A program made the position numbers and the translations under genes. From the NCBI GenBank assembly GCA_003538975.1, contig DPQQ01000004.1:30807-88660 (forward strand): 57,854 bases of DNA. Reading direction: 5' to 3'. The stretch comes from Clostridiales bacterium. GTDB lineage: Bacteria; Bacillota; Clostridia; Christensenellales; Borkfalkiaceae. The notes under the pieces are model-generated. The model had not been told where the DNA came from. It did not search any database and was given only the letters and a program-made list of their open reading frames with translations. This document shows, piece by piece, positions 7,935 through 16,581 of the stretch (position 1 is its first letter; each line of letters starts with the position of its first letter).

Positions 7935-7946
7935 ATCTTATATCTT

Positions 7947-8957
7947 TTATAAACTTTTATCGCCAGCGGAAGATTCGGCTTTCCCGTTATTATCTTCTTC
8001 CTTTTTCTTTTTTTCCCGGTCGCCGGATTCGGCCAAACGTTTCTTTTTTTTCAAAAAATCAAGTTTCGTTTCGCTCACGACAACCGAAACAAATATTAAA
8101 GCGAACCCTATAACCGAGTATACGGTTAAATTTTCGCCGCCAAGAATTGCCGAAAACAACAGTCCGAAAACCGATTCGAGCGACAATAAAAGAGAAGCCT
8201 GCGACGGGTTTACGAACCTTTGCCCGATAAGCTGCAACCCCTGCGCGCCGAGCGTACAAAATATCGAAAGGTATAAAAGCTTAAGAACAACCGTACCCGT
8301 TATGGCGGACGGTCTGAACGATCCCGTTTCGAACGAAATAAACCCTAAAAAGCATACTACGCCTACTACGAGCAGTTCTATAAAAAGTATCGAAAGCGGA
8401 TCGTCTTCTTTGCTCACCGAAGCTAAAACTATAATCTGCAAAGCGTAGAACACCGCGCATGCGAGCGTCAGTATTTGTCCCGCTCCGAAAGATAAGCTTC
8501 CGCTTCCGAAAAGAGCGACGAACCCTGTTCCGACAACGCATAAAACCGCTGCGGATATGCTATAAACGTCCGGCTTTTTCTTAAAGAATATCCAGCACAG
8601 AAACGGCACCATTACGGTATAAGTCGAAGTAAGAAACGCATTTTCGCCCGCGGACACGCCTTTTAGTCCGTAAGTCTGCAAAAGATATGCCGACGTTAAA
8701 ATAACGCCCGCGATAAGTCCGGTTTTAAGAGCGCGCTTAGACATCTTAAATATCTTTTTAAAACGTACCGCTAAAAGGACGAGAGCCGACAACATGAACC
8801 TTACGCCTAAAACGAATGTTACGGGAAGATCGTCCAGCGTGTTTTTGAGTATTATAAACGACGTTCCCCATAAGAGAGTTGCGGCAACTATAAGTATCTG
8901 ACCTAAAATATTCAGTTTTTTATTATTATTTTCGTTAGAAATCGTATTTTTTATCAT
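7947..8957 (-). CDS. EamA/DMT superfamily transporter
   Basis: This 336-aa integral membrane protein has about ten hydrophobic helices forming two EamA repeats (about residues 15-150 and 160-300). Typical motifs are AATLLWGTSFIILKNTL at the start of the first repeat and GEAN-like loops (SAGENAFLTS). Members export amino acids, nucleotides or other metabolites; the substrate cannot be told. A long charged cytoplasmic tail (LKKKKRLAESGDREKKKKEE) follows the last helix. It lies 31 bases after the zinc-ribbon gene and 41 bases before the GH127 gene on the same strand. Confidence 0.88.
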   Translation of the reverse strand: MIKNTISNENNNKKLNILGQILIVAATLLWGTSFIILKNTLDDLPVTFVLGVRFMLSALVLLAVRFKKIFKMSKRALKTGLIAGVILTSAYLLQTYGLKGVSAGENAFLTSTYTVMVPFLCWIFFKKKPDVYSISAAVLCVVGTGFVALFGSGSLSFGAGQILTLACAVFYALQIIVLASVSKEDDPLSILFIELLVVGVVCFLGFISFETGSFRPSAITGTVVLKLLYLSIFCTLGAQGLQLIGQRFVNPSQASLLLSLESVFGLLFSAILGGENLTVYSVIGFALIFVSVVVSETKLDFLKKKKRLAESGDREKKKKEEDNNGKAESSAGDKSL

Positions 8958-8988
8958 ATCGAGTCCGTTATTTTTGCCTTGTTTTTGT

Positions 8989-9681
8989 CTATTTATATAA
9001 AAGTCTCCTGCAGTTTTCGCACTCGACGACTTTGCCCGATTCGAGATCGGACGCGTCCTTCATCGAAAGTTCCATTCCGCACGCCGAACAGCGGTTGCCG
9101 TTTACGGGAACCAGTATCGGAAAAGCTTTGTCTTTACGCTTTTCGAGATAGATTTTCAGTAAATTCTCGTCTATACCTTTTTTCAGCTCGTCAAGCTCTG
9201 CGTTGATCTTTGCGATTTCATCCTTATATTTGTCTTTAAGTTCGTTATAGGCGGCGTTGCCGATCTTATAGCTTTCCTGTGCTTTTTTAGTGTTTATTTT
9301 TATCTGATCGTATTCTTCTTTTACCGAATTTATCGCCGTTTGTAAAGACAAAAGTTCGGTTTCGGTTTTTTTGAGATTTGCGGTAAGCTCGTCTACCTTT
9401 TTTATCATAAAAGAAGCCTCGCTTTCGCTTTTTATCGCAGAAATATCCGAGCCGATTACCTTTATTTCTTCCGAGAATTCTTTCTGCGCGGAAGCAAGCT
9501 CCTGATATTTTGCGTTGAGTCCTTCCGCCTTTTTATCGAGTTTCGCGATCTGATCGCCTACTCCGCTGATGTACTTGTACGCTACGTAAGACTGCTTTCT
9601 GGCGTCGCTGGTACTAAGGACGGTCTCTATTTCTTTAAGTTTTTTGTCCGTTTCCTGATATGCAAGCATTTTATCGGTCAT
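8989..9681 (-). CDS. Coiled-coil C4 zinc-ribbon protein (CT398/HP0958-like)
   Basis: This 230-aa protein has a long coiled coil (about residues 5-190, many K/E heptads) and a C-terminal zinc ribbon with NRCSACGMEL and VVECENCRR, two CxxC pairs. Proteins of this family are nucleic-acid-binding or chaperone-like with no fixed role; the gene usually follows the Nif3-like gene, as here. The longer frame starts with a TTG at 9705, but AAGGAG lies inside those codons, so the ATG at 9681 (MTDKMLAYQE) is the real start. Confidence 0.85.
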   Translation of the reverse strand: MTDKMLAYQETDKKLKEIETVLSTSDARKQSYVAYKYISGVGDQIAKLDKKAEGLNAKYQELASAQKEFSEEIKVIGSDISAIKSESEASFMIKKVDELTANLKKTETELLSLQTAINSVKEEYDQIKINTKKAQESYKIGNAAYNELKDKYKDEIAKINAELDELKKGIDENLLKIYLEKRKDKAFPILVPVNGNRCSACGMELSMKDASDLESGKVVECENCRRLLYK

Positions 9682-9801
9682 AAAAATCTCCTTTCGCTTT
9701 TTCAAGCGGCCGGCTTAAAGCGAACTTTTTAGCCGGGATTATGTTCTTTTGGTTTAATTATCGTTTATTATTTCTTTTTATTATTGTTTCTTTTTTATGT
9801 T

Positions 9802-10563
9802 TTATAAATATATCTCTTCCGCTAAAATCACGGACGGAATAACTCCCGTCAGTTTTTCGTAAAACTTCTTAAAACCGTAGAATTCGGAAGCGTAATGAGT
9901 TAACACAAGTATGTTTTTACCCGATTCGACGAGTTTTTTTACGACGTGGTGCGGCATATCGGAAGTGACTATCGTATCCGCTTCTCCCATATATTCCGCT
10001 GCGTCGGAAGAGCCGCCGCCGCAAAAAGAAGCGACCTTTTTTACATCGTCGTGAGTTTTATACGTTAAATAATTCTTTGCCGAAAGGTTTTTTACCGCCG
10101 CTTTTACGAATTCGTCAAACCCGTTAAAATCGACGTCAAATTCTCTGCCGTAACCGTACGGCGGACATATTTCGGCGATACAGGCGCACGATTTTGCTCC
10201 CAAAGCCTTTGCGAGCGATTCGTCTATTCCGTTATCCGCTATATCGAGATTAAGATGCATGGATATAACGCTTATTCCGTTTTTTGCGGCTTCCAGAAGA
10301 CATTTCGTATCGTCCGAAACGCCGATTTCGGATACAGGGTAATAAATCGCGGGATGATGAGTAACTATAAGATCCGCCTTTGTCTTTTTGGCAAGTTCTA
10401 TCGCCTTTTCGGATAAGTCGAGCGAGAACACGGCTTTTGTTACTTCATCCGAAGCTTTTATTATGATTCCGCTGTTGTCGCGCGCGCCTTTTTCGATAAA
10501 AGCCTTGCTTAAATAAAGCGGAGCATACTCTTCGAGCGTTTTTAAATATTCGGTTATTTTCAT
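9802..10563 (-). CDS. Nif3-like dinuclear metal centre protein (YqfO/GTP cyclohydrolase I type 2 family)
   Basis: This 253-aa protein of the Nif3/YqfO/YbgI family forms a hexameric toroid with a two-metal site. Metal ligands are visible in VTHHPAIYYP, SMHLNLDIADNGID and near the C-terminus LTHYASEFYGFKKFYEKL. The long insertion domain of YqfO is absent, so it is the short form. The biochemical role is unsettled. It lies 13 bases after trmK, the standard Firmicutes order. Confidence 0.92.
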   Translation of the reverse strand: MKITEYLKTLEEYAPLYLSKAFIEKGARDNSGIIIKASDEVTKAVFSLDLSEKAIELAKKTKADLIVTHHPAIYYPVSEIGVSDDTKCLLEAAKNGISVISMHLNLDIADNGIDESLAKALGAKSCACIAEICPPYGYGREFDVDFNGFDEFVKAAVKNLSAKNYLTYKTHDDVKKVASFCGGGSSDAAEYMGEADTIVTSDMPHHVVKKLVESGKNILVLTHYASEFYGFKKFYEKLTGVIPSVILAEEIYL

Positions 10564-10576
10564 TTCTTTTCCTTGC

Positions 10577-11251
10577 TTAAAATCTGTCCGTTAAAACCGA
10601 TTCGAGCTTTTTGAGCCTGTTTTCGAGTTCAACCTTGGCTGTTTCGGACAAATTGTCGCTTTTCAGCCAGTTTTTTACCGAAGCTATATCGGTTTCGATC
10701 TTTTTTACAAAGCCCGTTTCTTTTATCTTTAAGTTCTGTCTGCCGAATTCGTATTCGTCTGCGGTGTAAAAATCGGTAATATCGGACGGCAGTCTCGTAG
10801 CGGTTATAAGATCGTAAAACTTTTTATCGGAATAAAAAGTATAATCGAGTCCTACGGCAAAGTGGTTTTTTATCAGAAATTCGCGTACTTCTTTGCTGTT
10901 CTTCATCGGCTGTAAAACGAGTCTTTCGACGTTAAGCCTGTCCGCGCATTCCGACAAAATTTTAATTATTTCTTCGCCGCCCATTCCCGCTATCACAACT
11001 TCGTCGACATGCTCGTTAACGCCCGTAAGTCCGTCCGTACAATAAGACACCGCCATACCCGCTTCTGCAAAGTCATTCAAAAGATCTTCGGCTTTTTTAA
11101 GGCATTTTTTTGAAATATCCGTAAAAATCACTTTTTCGGCTTTGTTGTTTTTAAGAATTTTTTCGGCTATAAGTCCGTGGTCGCATCCTACGTCCGCTAT
11201 AACTTTCGCCTTATGTACCGCGGCAAAAATTTCGTCCGTTCTCGTAATCAT
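10577..11251 (-). CDS. trmK: tRNA (adenine(22)-N1)-methyltransferase
   Basis: This 224-aa Rossmann-fold SAM-dependent methyltransferase modifies A22 of the tRNA D-loop region. Motif I reads VIADVGCDHGLIAE, motif IV region VVIAGMGGEEIIKIL, and the C-terminal coiled coil (about 165-220) is typical of TrmK/YqfN. It sits between rpoD (13 bases upstream) and the Nif3-like gene, the conserved Bacillota context, which supports the call. Confidence 0.93.
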   Translation of the reverse strand: MITRTDEIFAAVHKAKVIADVGCDHGLIAEKILKNNKAEKVIFTDISKKCLKKAEDLLNDFAEAGMAVSYCTDGLTGVNEHVDEVVIAGMGGEEIIKILSECADRLNVERLVLQPMKNSKEVREFLIKNHFAVGLDYTFYSDKKFYDLITATRLPSDITDFYTADEYEFGRQNLKIKETGFVKKIETDIASVKNWLKSDNLSETAKVELENRLKKLESVLTDRF

Positions 11252-11264
11252 TGGGTTTTAGTCC

Positions 11265-12434
11265 TTAACACTGGTCTTTGAATTCTTTAAGCTTAACCGA
11301 TCTTACCGGCTGACGGAGTTTACGGAGAGCCTTCGCTTCGATCTGACGGATACGCTCTCTCGTAACGTTGAATTCTTTACCAACTTCTTCGAGAGTTCTC
11401 GGTCTGCCGTCGTCGAGTCCGTAACGGAGACGTATAACCTTTTCTTCACGCGGGTTAAGCGTGGATAAAAGTCCTATAAGCTGCGATTTGAGCGCAACCG
11501 AGTCGAGATTATCGCTGGGGTTTTTGCTTTTTTCGTCCAGAATAAAGTCTCCTATTACGCCGCTGTCGTCGTCGCCGCCTGCGGGCGCGTCCGTCGATAC
11601 GATAGGCTGATCGAGCATGAATATGCTTTCGACCTTGTCTTTCGAGAGTCCCATTTCTTCCGCAACTTCTTCGGGCGTGGGTTCTCTGCCGTATTCCTGC
11701 AAAAGCTTACGCGAAGCTCTTTTTACTTTGTTTATCGTTTCTACCATATGAACTGGAACTCTTATCGTTCTCGCATGGTCGGCGATTGCCCTCGTTATAG
11801 CCTGTCTTATCCACCAGGTAGCGTAAGTAGAGAACTTGAAGCCTTTGGTGTAATCGAATTTTTCGGCTGCCTTTATAAGTCCCATGTTACCGTCCGAATA
11901 AAGGTCGGCGAACGACATCCCTCTGCCCATATAACGCTTAGCGATCGAAACTACGAGACGCATGTTCGATTCGATAAGTTTATTCTTCGCTTCTTTGTCG
12001 CCGTCCGCTATTCTTTTGGCGAGTTCTATTTCTTCGCCGGGCTGCAAAAGCGGAGTTTTGCCTATATCTTTAAGGTAAAGTTTTACAACGTCGTCCACGC
12101 CCGCTTCTGCCGAAAGTTCTTCGACAAGAGCCGCGTTCGCTTCGCCGTTTACTATCTGAAGCCCCATTTCTTCGAGATATTTACAGAAAGTTTCGAAGTC
12201 CGTCGTACCGAGATCCACGCCTTCGGTCATGTCGATTATTTCTTCCGTGGTTACGTTGCCTTTCTTTTTGAAGGTTTCGTAAATCTCGCTCGCGCGGGTT
12301 TTTGCTTCCTCGGTCATGCCGGAATTTTCGACTACCGCTTCGGCTTCTTCCTCTTCTTCGTCGAGCGCGTTTCTCTTTTCGGCTTCTTCGATTTCAAGAT
12401 CTTCCTGTTCTATAAAATCTTTTTCTTTATTCAT
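11265..12434 (-). CDS. rpoD: RNA polymerase primary sigma factor (SigA/RpoD)
   Basis: This 389-aa housekeeping sigma factor has an acidic N-terminal region (1-45) and a region 1.1-like helical segment. Region 2 contains KFSTYATWWIRQAITRAIAD (-10 recognition and melting), region 3 follows PVHMVETINK, and region 4.2 contains TLEEVGKEFNVTRERIRQIE (-35 recognition). The intact 2.4 and 4.2 regions fit the many TTGACA/TATAAT-like promoters in this window. It lies 41 bases after dnaG. Confidence 0.97.
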   Translation of the reverse strand: MNKEKDFIEQEDLEIEEAEKRNALDEEEEEAEAVVENSGMTEEAKTRASEIYETFKKKGNVTTEEIIDMTEGVDLGTTDFETFCKYLEEMGLQIVNGEANAALVEELSAEAGVDDVVKLYLKDIGKTPLLQPGEEIELAKRIADGDKEAKNKLIESNMRLVVSIAKRYMGRGMSFADLYSDGNMGLIKAAEKFDYTKGFKFSTYATWWIRQAITRAIADHARTIRVPVHMVETINKVKRASRKLLQEYGREPTPEEVAEEMGLSKDKVESIFMLDQPIVSTDAPAGGDDDSGVIGDFILDEKSKNPSDNLDSVALKSQLIGLLSTLNPREEKVIRLRYGLDDGRPRTLEEVGKEFNVTRERIRQIEAKALRKLRQPVRSVKLKEFKDQC

Positions 12435-12475
12435 TGATATCTCCTTCTTAATCGTAAGTTTTATATCTTTTTATG

Positions 12476-14254
12476 TTATCTGTTTTTTGTTTTTTCGCTC
12501 ATAAGAGCTTTCAGCTCTTTCGCTATATCGCGACGGCGGCTGATATCGGTCTCCGAAGCGTAAATTTTAGTAAGTTTTTCTATCTTTTCGTTTAAGTTTT
12601 CTTTTTCTATTGAGTTAACGCAGTCATTAAAGAATTTCGCTTCGTCGAGACCGTTTACTTCGGCGCAGTCTATTTTCAATATGTCGTTAAGAGCGGAATG
12701 AAGTCCGTCGTCAAGCGCGTCGAAAAGCAGATTAGGTTTTATTTTTTCGCCTGAGTTAAGCTCTTTTACGACGTAATCTTTTATTACTTTCGCTTCCGGA
12801 GACGAAAATTCAAGCTTGTCCAGATTCACGTTCTCGGTATACGGCTTAGAAAAGATGAACGAGTACAGTATAAAGTTTTCCGCCTGCGTGGCTTTTTTGC
12901 CCGTTATGGTAACGATTTCCGGAGCGGCTTCCTGCGGCTTTCCGGTCATGAATTCTTCGAGTTCTCGTTTAAGCGACTCGTAAGTTATGCCCGTTATATC
13001 CCTTATTTCTTTCAGAAGATCTTCCCTTTCCGACGGACTATCCGACGAAGCGACCACCTTTACGGCTTCCTTTATAAACTTCCGCTTGCCGTCCGCCGTT
13101 TTTATGTCGAACGTCCTTTTTAATATACTTATCTTAAAATCTATAAGCGGCAACGCTTCGTCCAGCAGCTTTTTATAAGCCGCCGCGCCGAGCTTTTTAC
13201 AGACGTCGTCGGGATCCATACCGTCGGGGAGCGACACGACTTTTACGTCGAGACCTTCTTCCTTCAATATTTCAAGTCCCCTTATCGAAGCCTTTTGCCC
13301 TGCGAAGTCGCCGTCGTAACTTATGTAAACGTTGTTCGCAAACCGTTTTATTATCCGCGCCTGATCTTTTGTAAGAGCCGTTCCCATACTTGCGACTACG
13401 TTATTGAAGCCTGCCGCCACCATCGAAACGACGTCCATATGTCCTTCGACGATGATTACGCTGTCGAGACCGCGTTCGTTCTTTTCTTTTTTAAGATTGT
13501 TAAGGTTAAAAAGCGTTTTCCCTTTTGAAAATACTATCGTTTCTCTCGTATTGACGTATTTGCCGACGTTTTTCTGATTGCCTATTATTCTGCCGCAGAA
13601 GGCTATTACGGTTCCCAGCTGATCTATAACAGGGATTATAAGTCTGCCGGCAAGCGCGTCGAAGTATCTGTTCGGATTTTTAGCCGATCTCGAAACAACT
13701 CCCGAGTCTACCATATCGTCGTAACCGAACCCTTTGTTTTTAAGATATTCGGGCAGTCCGTCGTAACCGGACGACGCGCCTATGCCGAATTTATCGAGAA
13801 TATCTTTTGTGAGTCCGCGCTTTTTTGCGTACGCTTCGTGTTCGGGACAGTTGCCGGAACGGTAATTGTAAGCATAATATCTTGCCGATTCTTTAAGTAT
13901 CGCGAGAACCGCTTCCTTTTTAGCTTTTTGCGCTTTTATTTTTTCGTCTTCTATTTCGACGGTCGGAATTTCCATCCCCGCGCGGTCGGCTAAAATTTTA
14001 ACTGCGTCGGGAAATTCGACCGACTCGATCTCTTTCACGAAGTTTATTACGTCGCCGCCCTTGTGACACCCGAAACAGTAATAAAACTGATCGACGGTAT
14101 TCACGCAGAACGACGGAGTTTTTTCGTGATGGAACGGGCAGCACCCCCAGAAACTCTGACCGCGCTGCTCGAGTCTTACGTAATGAGAAACAACGTCCGC
14201 CAGGTCGTTTTTACTTTTCAGCTCGTCCAGAAATTTTGCGTCGTATCCTCTCAT
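12476..14254 (-). CDS. dnaG: DNA primase
   Basis: This 592-aa primase synthesises RNA primers at the replication fork. The CHC2 zinc finger is visible as CPFHHEKTPSF followed by YYCFGCHKGG (ligands about C39, H42, C60, C63). The TOPRIM catalytic core has VIIVEGHMDV and YISYDGDFAGQKA. The C-terminal helicase-binding domain is present but divergent. The frame extends to 14374 without supporting signals; AGAAGGAGA directly before the ATG at 14254 (MRGYDAKFLDEL) fixes the start. It lies 35 bases after the dGTPase gene. Confidence 0.96.
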   Translation of the reverse strand: MRGYDAKFLDELKSKNDLADVVSHYVRLEQRGQSFWGCCPFHHEKTPSFCVNTVDQFYYCFGCHKGGDVINFVKEIESVEFPDAVKILADRAGMEIPTVEIEDEKIKAQKAKKEAVLAILKESARYYAYNYRSGNCPEHEAYAKKRGLTKDILDKFGIGASSGYDGLPEYLKNKGFGYDDMVDSGVVSRSAKNPNRYFDALAGRLIIPVIDQLGTVIAFCGRIIGNQKNVGKYVNTRETIVFSKGKTLFNLNNLKKEKNERGLDSVIIVEGHMDVVSMVAAGFNNVVASMGTALTKDQARIIKRFANNVYISYDGDFAGQKASIRGLEILKEEGLDVKVVSLPDGMDPDDVCKKLGAAAYKKLLDEALPLIDFKISILKRTFDIKTADGKRKFIKEAVKVVASSDSPSEREDLLKEIRDITGITYESLKRELEEFMTGKPQEAAPEIVTITGKKATQAENFILYSFIFSKPYTENVNLDKLEFSSPEAKVIKDYVVKELNSGEKIKPNLLFDALDDGLHSALNDILKIDCAEVNGLDEAKFFNDCVNSIEKENLNEKIEKLTKIYASETDISRRRDIAKELKALMSEKTKNR

Positions 14255-14289
14255 TTTTCTCCTTTCGGGCAACAGCCCGCGTATTTTTA

Positions 14290-15336
14290 TCAGTATTTCC
14301 AGTTCTTCGGAATGAAAATGTTTTCGAATTTGTTCACCGCGAACCTGTCCGTCATAGACGAAAGATAATCGCATATAACCCTGTCTTTGCCGTCGCGCTC
14401 AATCATTTCGCGGTTGCTTTCGGGAAGTTCGTCTATCCTTTCGGCGTAATATTCGTAAAGTGCGGAAAGCATTCTTTCGGCTTTGATTTCTTCGCCGCGA
14501 GCTTCGGGCGAATTGTACACGACTTCGGTTAAAAAGTTACGGAGCGTTTTCGTCGCTTCCAGAATTTCTTCGTCCATTTCGACGAAGGGCTTGCCGTCGC
14601 TTCTCTCTATTATCGAAGAAATCATTTTATTTATGCGGTCTCTCGACGTTCTTCCTAAAACTTTAAGCGTTTCTTCCGGGAGATCGCTCTCTTTTATTAT
14701 CTTCGCTTCGATCGCGTCGTCAATATCGTGGTTAAGATAAGCTATCCAGTCGGAATAGCTTACGACTTTTCCTTCAAGAGTTGACGGACTTAATGACATT
14801 TTGTGATTTTCGATCCCGTCGCGGACTTCGAAAGTAAGGTTAAGTCCTTTGCCGTCGTTTTCAAGCACTTCGACCACTCTTCGGGACTGAACGTTGTGTC
14901 GGAATCCGGACGGACAGAGTTTATTTAAAATTCTTTCTCCGGAATGACCGAAAGGCGTATGCCCGAGATCATGTCCCAAAGCTATGGCTTCGGACAAATC
15001 TTCGTTAAGAGACAAACCTCTCGCTATGCTCCTTGCCACTTGCGTTACGTCAAGCGTATGAGTAAGTCTGGTTCTGTAATGATCGCCTTCGGGGGAATAA
15101 AAAACCTGCGTTTTGTTTTTAAGCCGTCTGAAAGCCTTCGAATACAAAATTCTGTCGCGGTCGCGCTGAAAGTCCGTTCTCATCGGACAAGGAGATTCGG
15201 GCTTATCCCTTCCTGCGGTGTCCTTTGACATTTTAGCGTACGGAGATAAGAATTCCTGTTCTATTTTAAGAGTTTTTTCTTTCATTTTCCCTGTCGTTAC
15301 ATCGGCTTTGGTATTTAATTTTACGGTTGTTTTCAT
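14290..15336 (-). CDS. dgt: dGTP triphosphohydrolase-like HD-domain protein
   Basis: This 348-aa HD-superfamily enzyme is predicted to hydrolyse dNTPs to the nucleoside and triphosphate. Hallmarks are FQRDRDRILYSKAFRRLKNK, TRLTHTLDVTQVARSIAR and ALGHDLGHTPFGHSGE, the metal-binding H...HD set. It is the shorter bacterial dGTPase type common upstream of dnaG. The start is uncertain: the ATG at 15336 has no Shine-Dalgarno sequence, while an in-frame ATG at 15285 (MKEKTLKIEQEFL) fits the usual family N-terminus better. It heads the run dgt-dnaG-rpoD. Confidence 0.9.
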   Translation of the reverse strand: MKTTVKLNTKADVTTGKMKEKTLKIEQEFLSPYAKMSKDTAGRDKPESPCPMRTDFQRDRDRILYSKAFRRLKNKTQVFYSPEGDHYRTRLTHTLDVTQVARSIARGLSLNEDLSEAIALGHDLGHTPFGHSGERILNKLCPSGFRHNVQSRRVVEVLENDGKGLNLTFEVRDGIENHKMSLSPSTLEGKVVSYSDWIAYLNHDIDDAIEAKIIKESDLPEETLKVLGRTSRDRINKMISSIIERSDGKPFVEMDEEILEATKTLRNFLTEVVYNSPEARGEEIKAERMLSALYEYYAERIDELPESNREMIERDGKDRVICDYLSSMTDRFAVNKFENIFIPKNWKY

Positions 15337-15673
15337 GTTATATACGGTCGCCTCTTATTATAAGCCGTTTCCCTTCTATATAATAATACGCAACCCGCAT
15401 TTTATTTCCCTTGTTTTTAAATAATATTTTTTTATTTTATTTATATATATTATTACAAGTACAGAGCATGTTTATTTGCGTATACTTCTTTTTTTGTACG
15501 GCGGACGGCAGAACCGGTTATTTTACTGAAATTACCGCTATATCTACAAGTATATATACAAGCCGGCGCCTTCAATGCGGGATGCCGGAATTTTACGGTT
15601 ATATTTTATCACGTAACGCTTACCGGCTGCATCCTTACAAACGGATTAAAATAAAAACCGCCGTTCTTTTATT
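15337..15673. other. Gene-free divergent spacer between dgt and the FNT channel gene
   Basis: About 340 AT-rich bases separate the divergent genes. A TATAAT at 15352-15357 on the minus strand could serve the dgt operon, but no good -35 box stands 17 bases away. I see no convincing RNA gene, and the plus-strand frame 15411-15698 has no coding character. Confidence 0.5.
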
Positions 15674-15701
15674 TTGTTTTTTTAAAAAATTATGCTAAAA
15701 T
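15674..15701 (+). promoter_or_regulatory. Extended -10 promoter of the FNT channel gene
   Basis: TTGTTT (15674-15679), 16 bases, then TGC-TAAAAT (-10 box at 15696-15701) form an extended -10 promoter 49 bases before the ATG. Confidence 0.5.
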
Positions 15702-15749
15702 AATCAATATCCGAAAGATACTGGTCAAAAAAATTTTACGGAGAATTAA

Positions 15750-16436
15750 ATGGTAAAAAAAATAATTAAAGGAATACTTGCCGGAGCGGCGATTTCGCTC
15801 GGCGGGATAGCAAATATATCGAGCGGAAGTAAACTTTTCGGAAGTCTGTTTTTTGTTATCGGACTTTTTCTCGTTCTGACTACGGACCTTAACTTATTCA
15901 CCGGCAAAGTCTGCTATGTTTTTGACAACAAACCGAAATATATATCCGACCTTATAATCATTTATCTTTCGAATCTTATAGGAGCGTCGGTTGTCGGATA
16001 TGCGTTAAGACTCGATAAATTTTTGCCTTATGCCGAAAATTATTCCGTCGGACTTTCGACCAGAATGGACTACCCTTTCTGGCAGGTTATTATTTTAGGC
16101 TTCTTTTGCAACGTTCTTATTTACATTGCGGTAAACGGTTATAAAACACAGGACAAAGAATGGAAAAAGGTCTGCTCTCTTTTCTTCGGCGTTTCCGTTT
16201 TCGTTCTTTGCGGGTTCGAGCACTCCGTTGCCGACATGTTTTACATAAGCTTTTGCAATATGTGGAGCGGTAAAGCCGTTTTATTTCTTTTGTCCGTTAC
16301 GATCGGCAATATTCTCGGCGGAATTATTATTCCGCTTATCAAAAAATTATTTTTAGGCGATAAACAAAAAACAATTTGCATAACCGAAACCGCCTGTTTA
16401 AATGAAAGCAACGGCGAAGCGGCAAAAGAACAATAA
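15750..16436 (+). CDS. Formate/nitrite transporter (FNT) family channel
   Basis: This 228-aa membrane protein has six hydrophobic helices. FNT landmarks are GGIANISSG in helix 1, LNLFTGKVC at the broken helix, and CGFEHSVADMFYI, whose histidine (H158) matches the conserved pore histidine of FocA/NirC. The channel would exchange formate, nitrite, hydrosulfide or short acids with proton coupling; the exact anion cannot be read. The protein is shorter than most FocA (about 280 aa). It is monocistronic, with GGAG 6 bases before the ATG and its own terminator. Confidence 0.9.
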   Translation: MVKKIIKGILAGAAISLGGIANISSGSKLFGSLFFVIGLFLVLTTDLNLFTGKVCYVFDNKPKYISDLIIIYLSNLIGASVVGYALRLDKFLPYAENYSVGLSTRMDYPFWQVIILGFFCNVLIYIAVNGYKTQDKEWKKVCSLFFGVSVFVLCGFEHSVADMFYISFCNMWSGKAVLFLLSVTIGNILGGIIIPLIKKLFLGDKQKTICITETACLNESNGEAAKEQ

Positions 16437-16484
16437 AATTCGTTTTACTTATTATGCGATTTTTTAACAATAAAAAGCTCAGAT

Positions 16485-16509
16485 AAAAAGTCCCTTCCCG
16501 GGACTTTTT
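16485..16509. terminator. Bidirectional terminator after the FNT gene
   Basis: AAAAAGTCCC and GGGACTTTTT form a perfect 10-bp stem with a 5-base loop, followed by T-rich sequence on both strands. It can also stop the YhaN-like gene ending at 16582. Confidence 0.92.
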
Positions 16510-16581
16510 ATTTTTGCGAATTTTATAAAAACCGATCGTATTGTCCGGCAGCCTTTTTTATGTCGTAAAACGAATAACCGA

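Noticed and set aside
15411..15698. 95-codon plus-strand frame upstream of the FNT gene
   Set aside because: It is AT-rich, has no Shine-Dalgarno sequence, shows low-complexity F/Y/I content and overlaps the FNT promoter.
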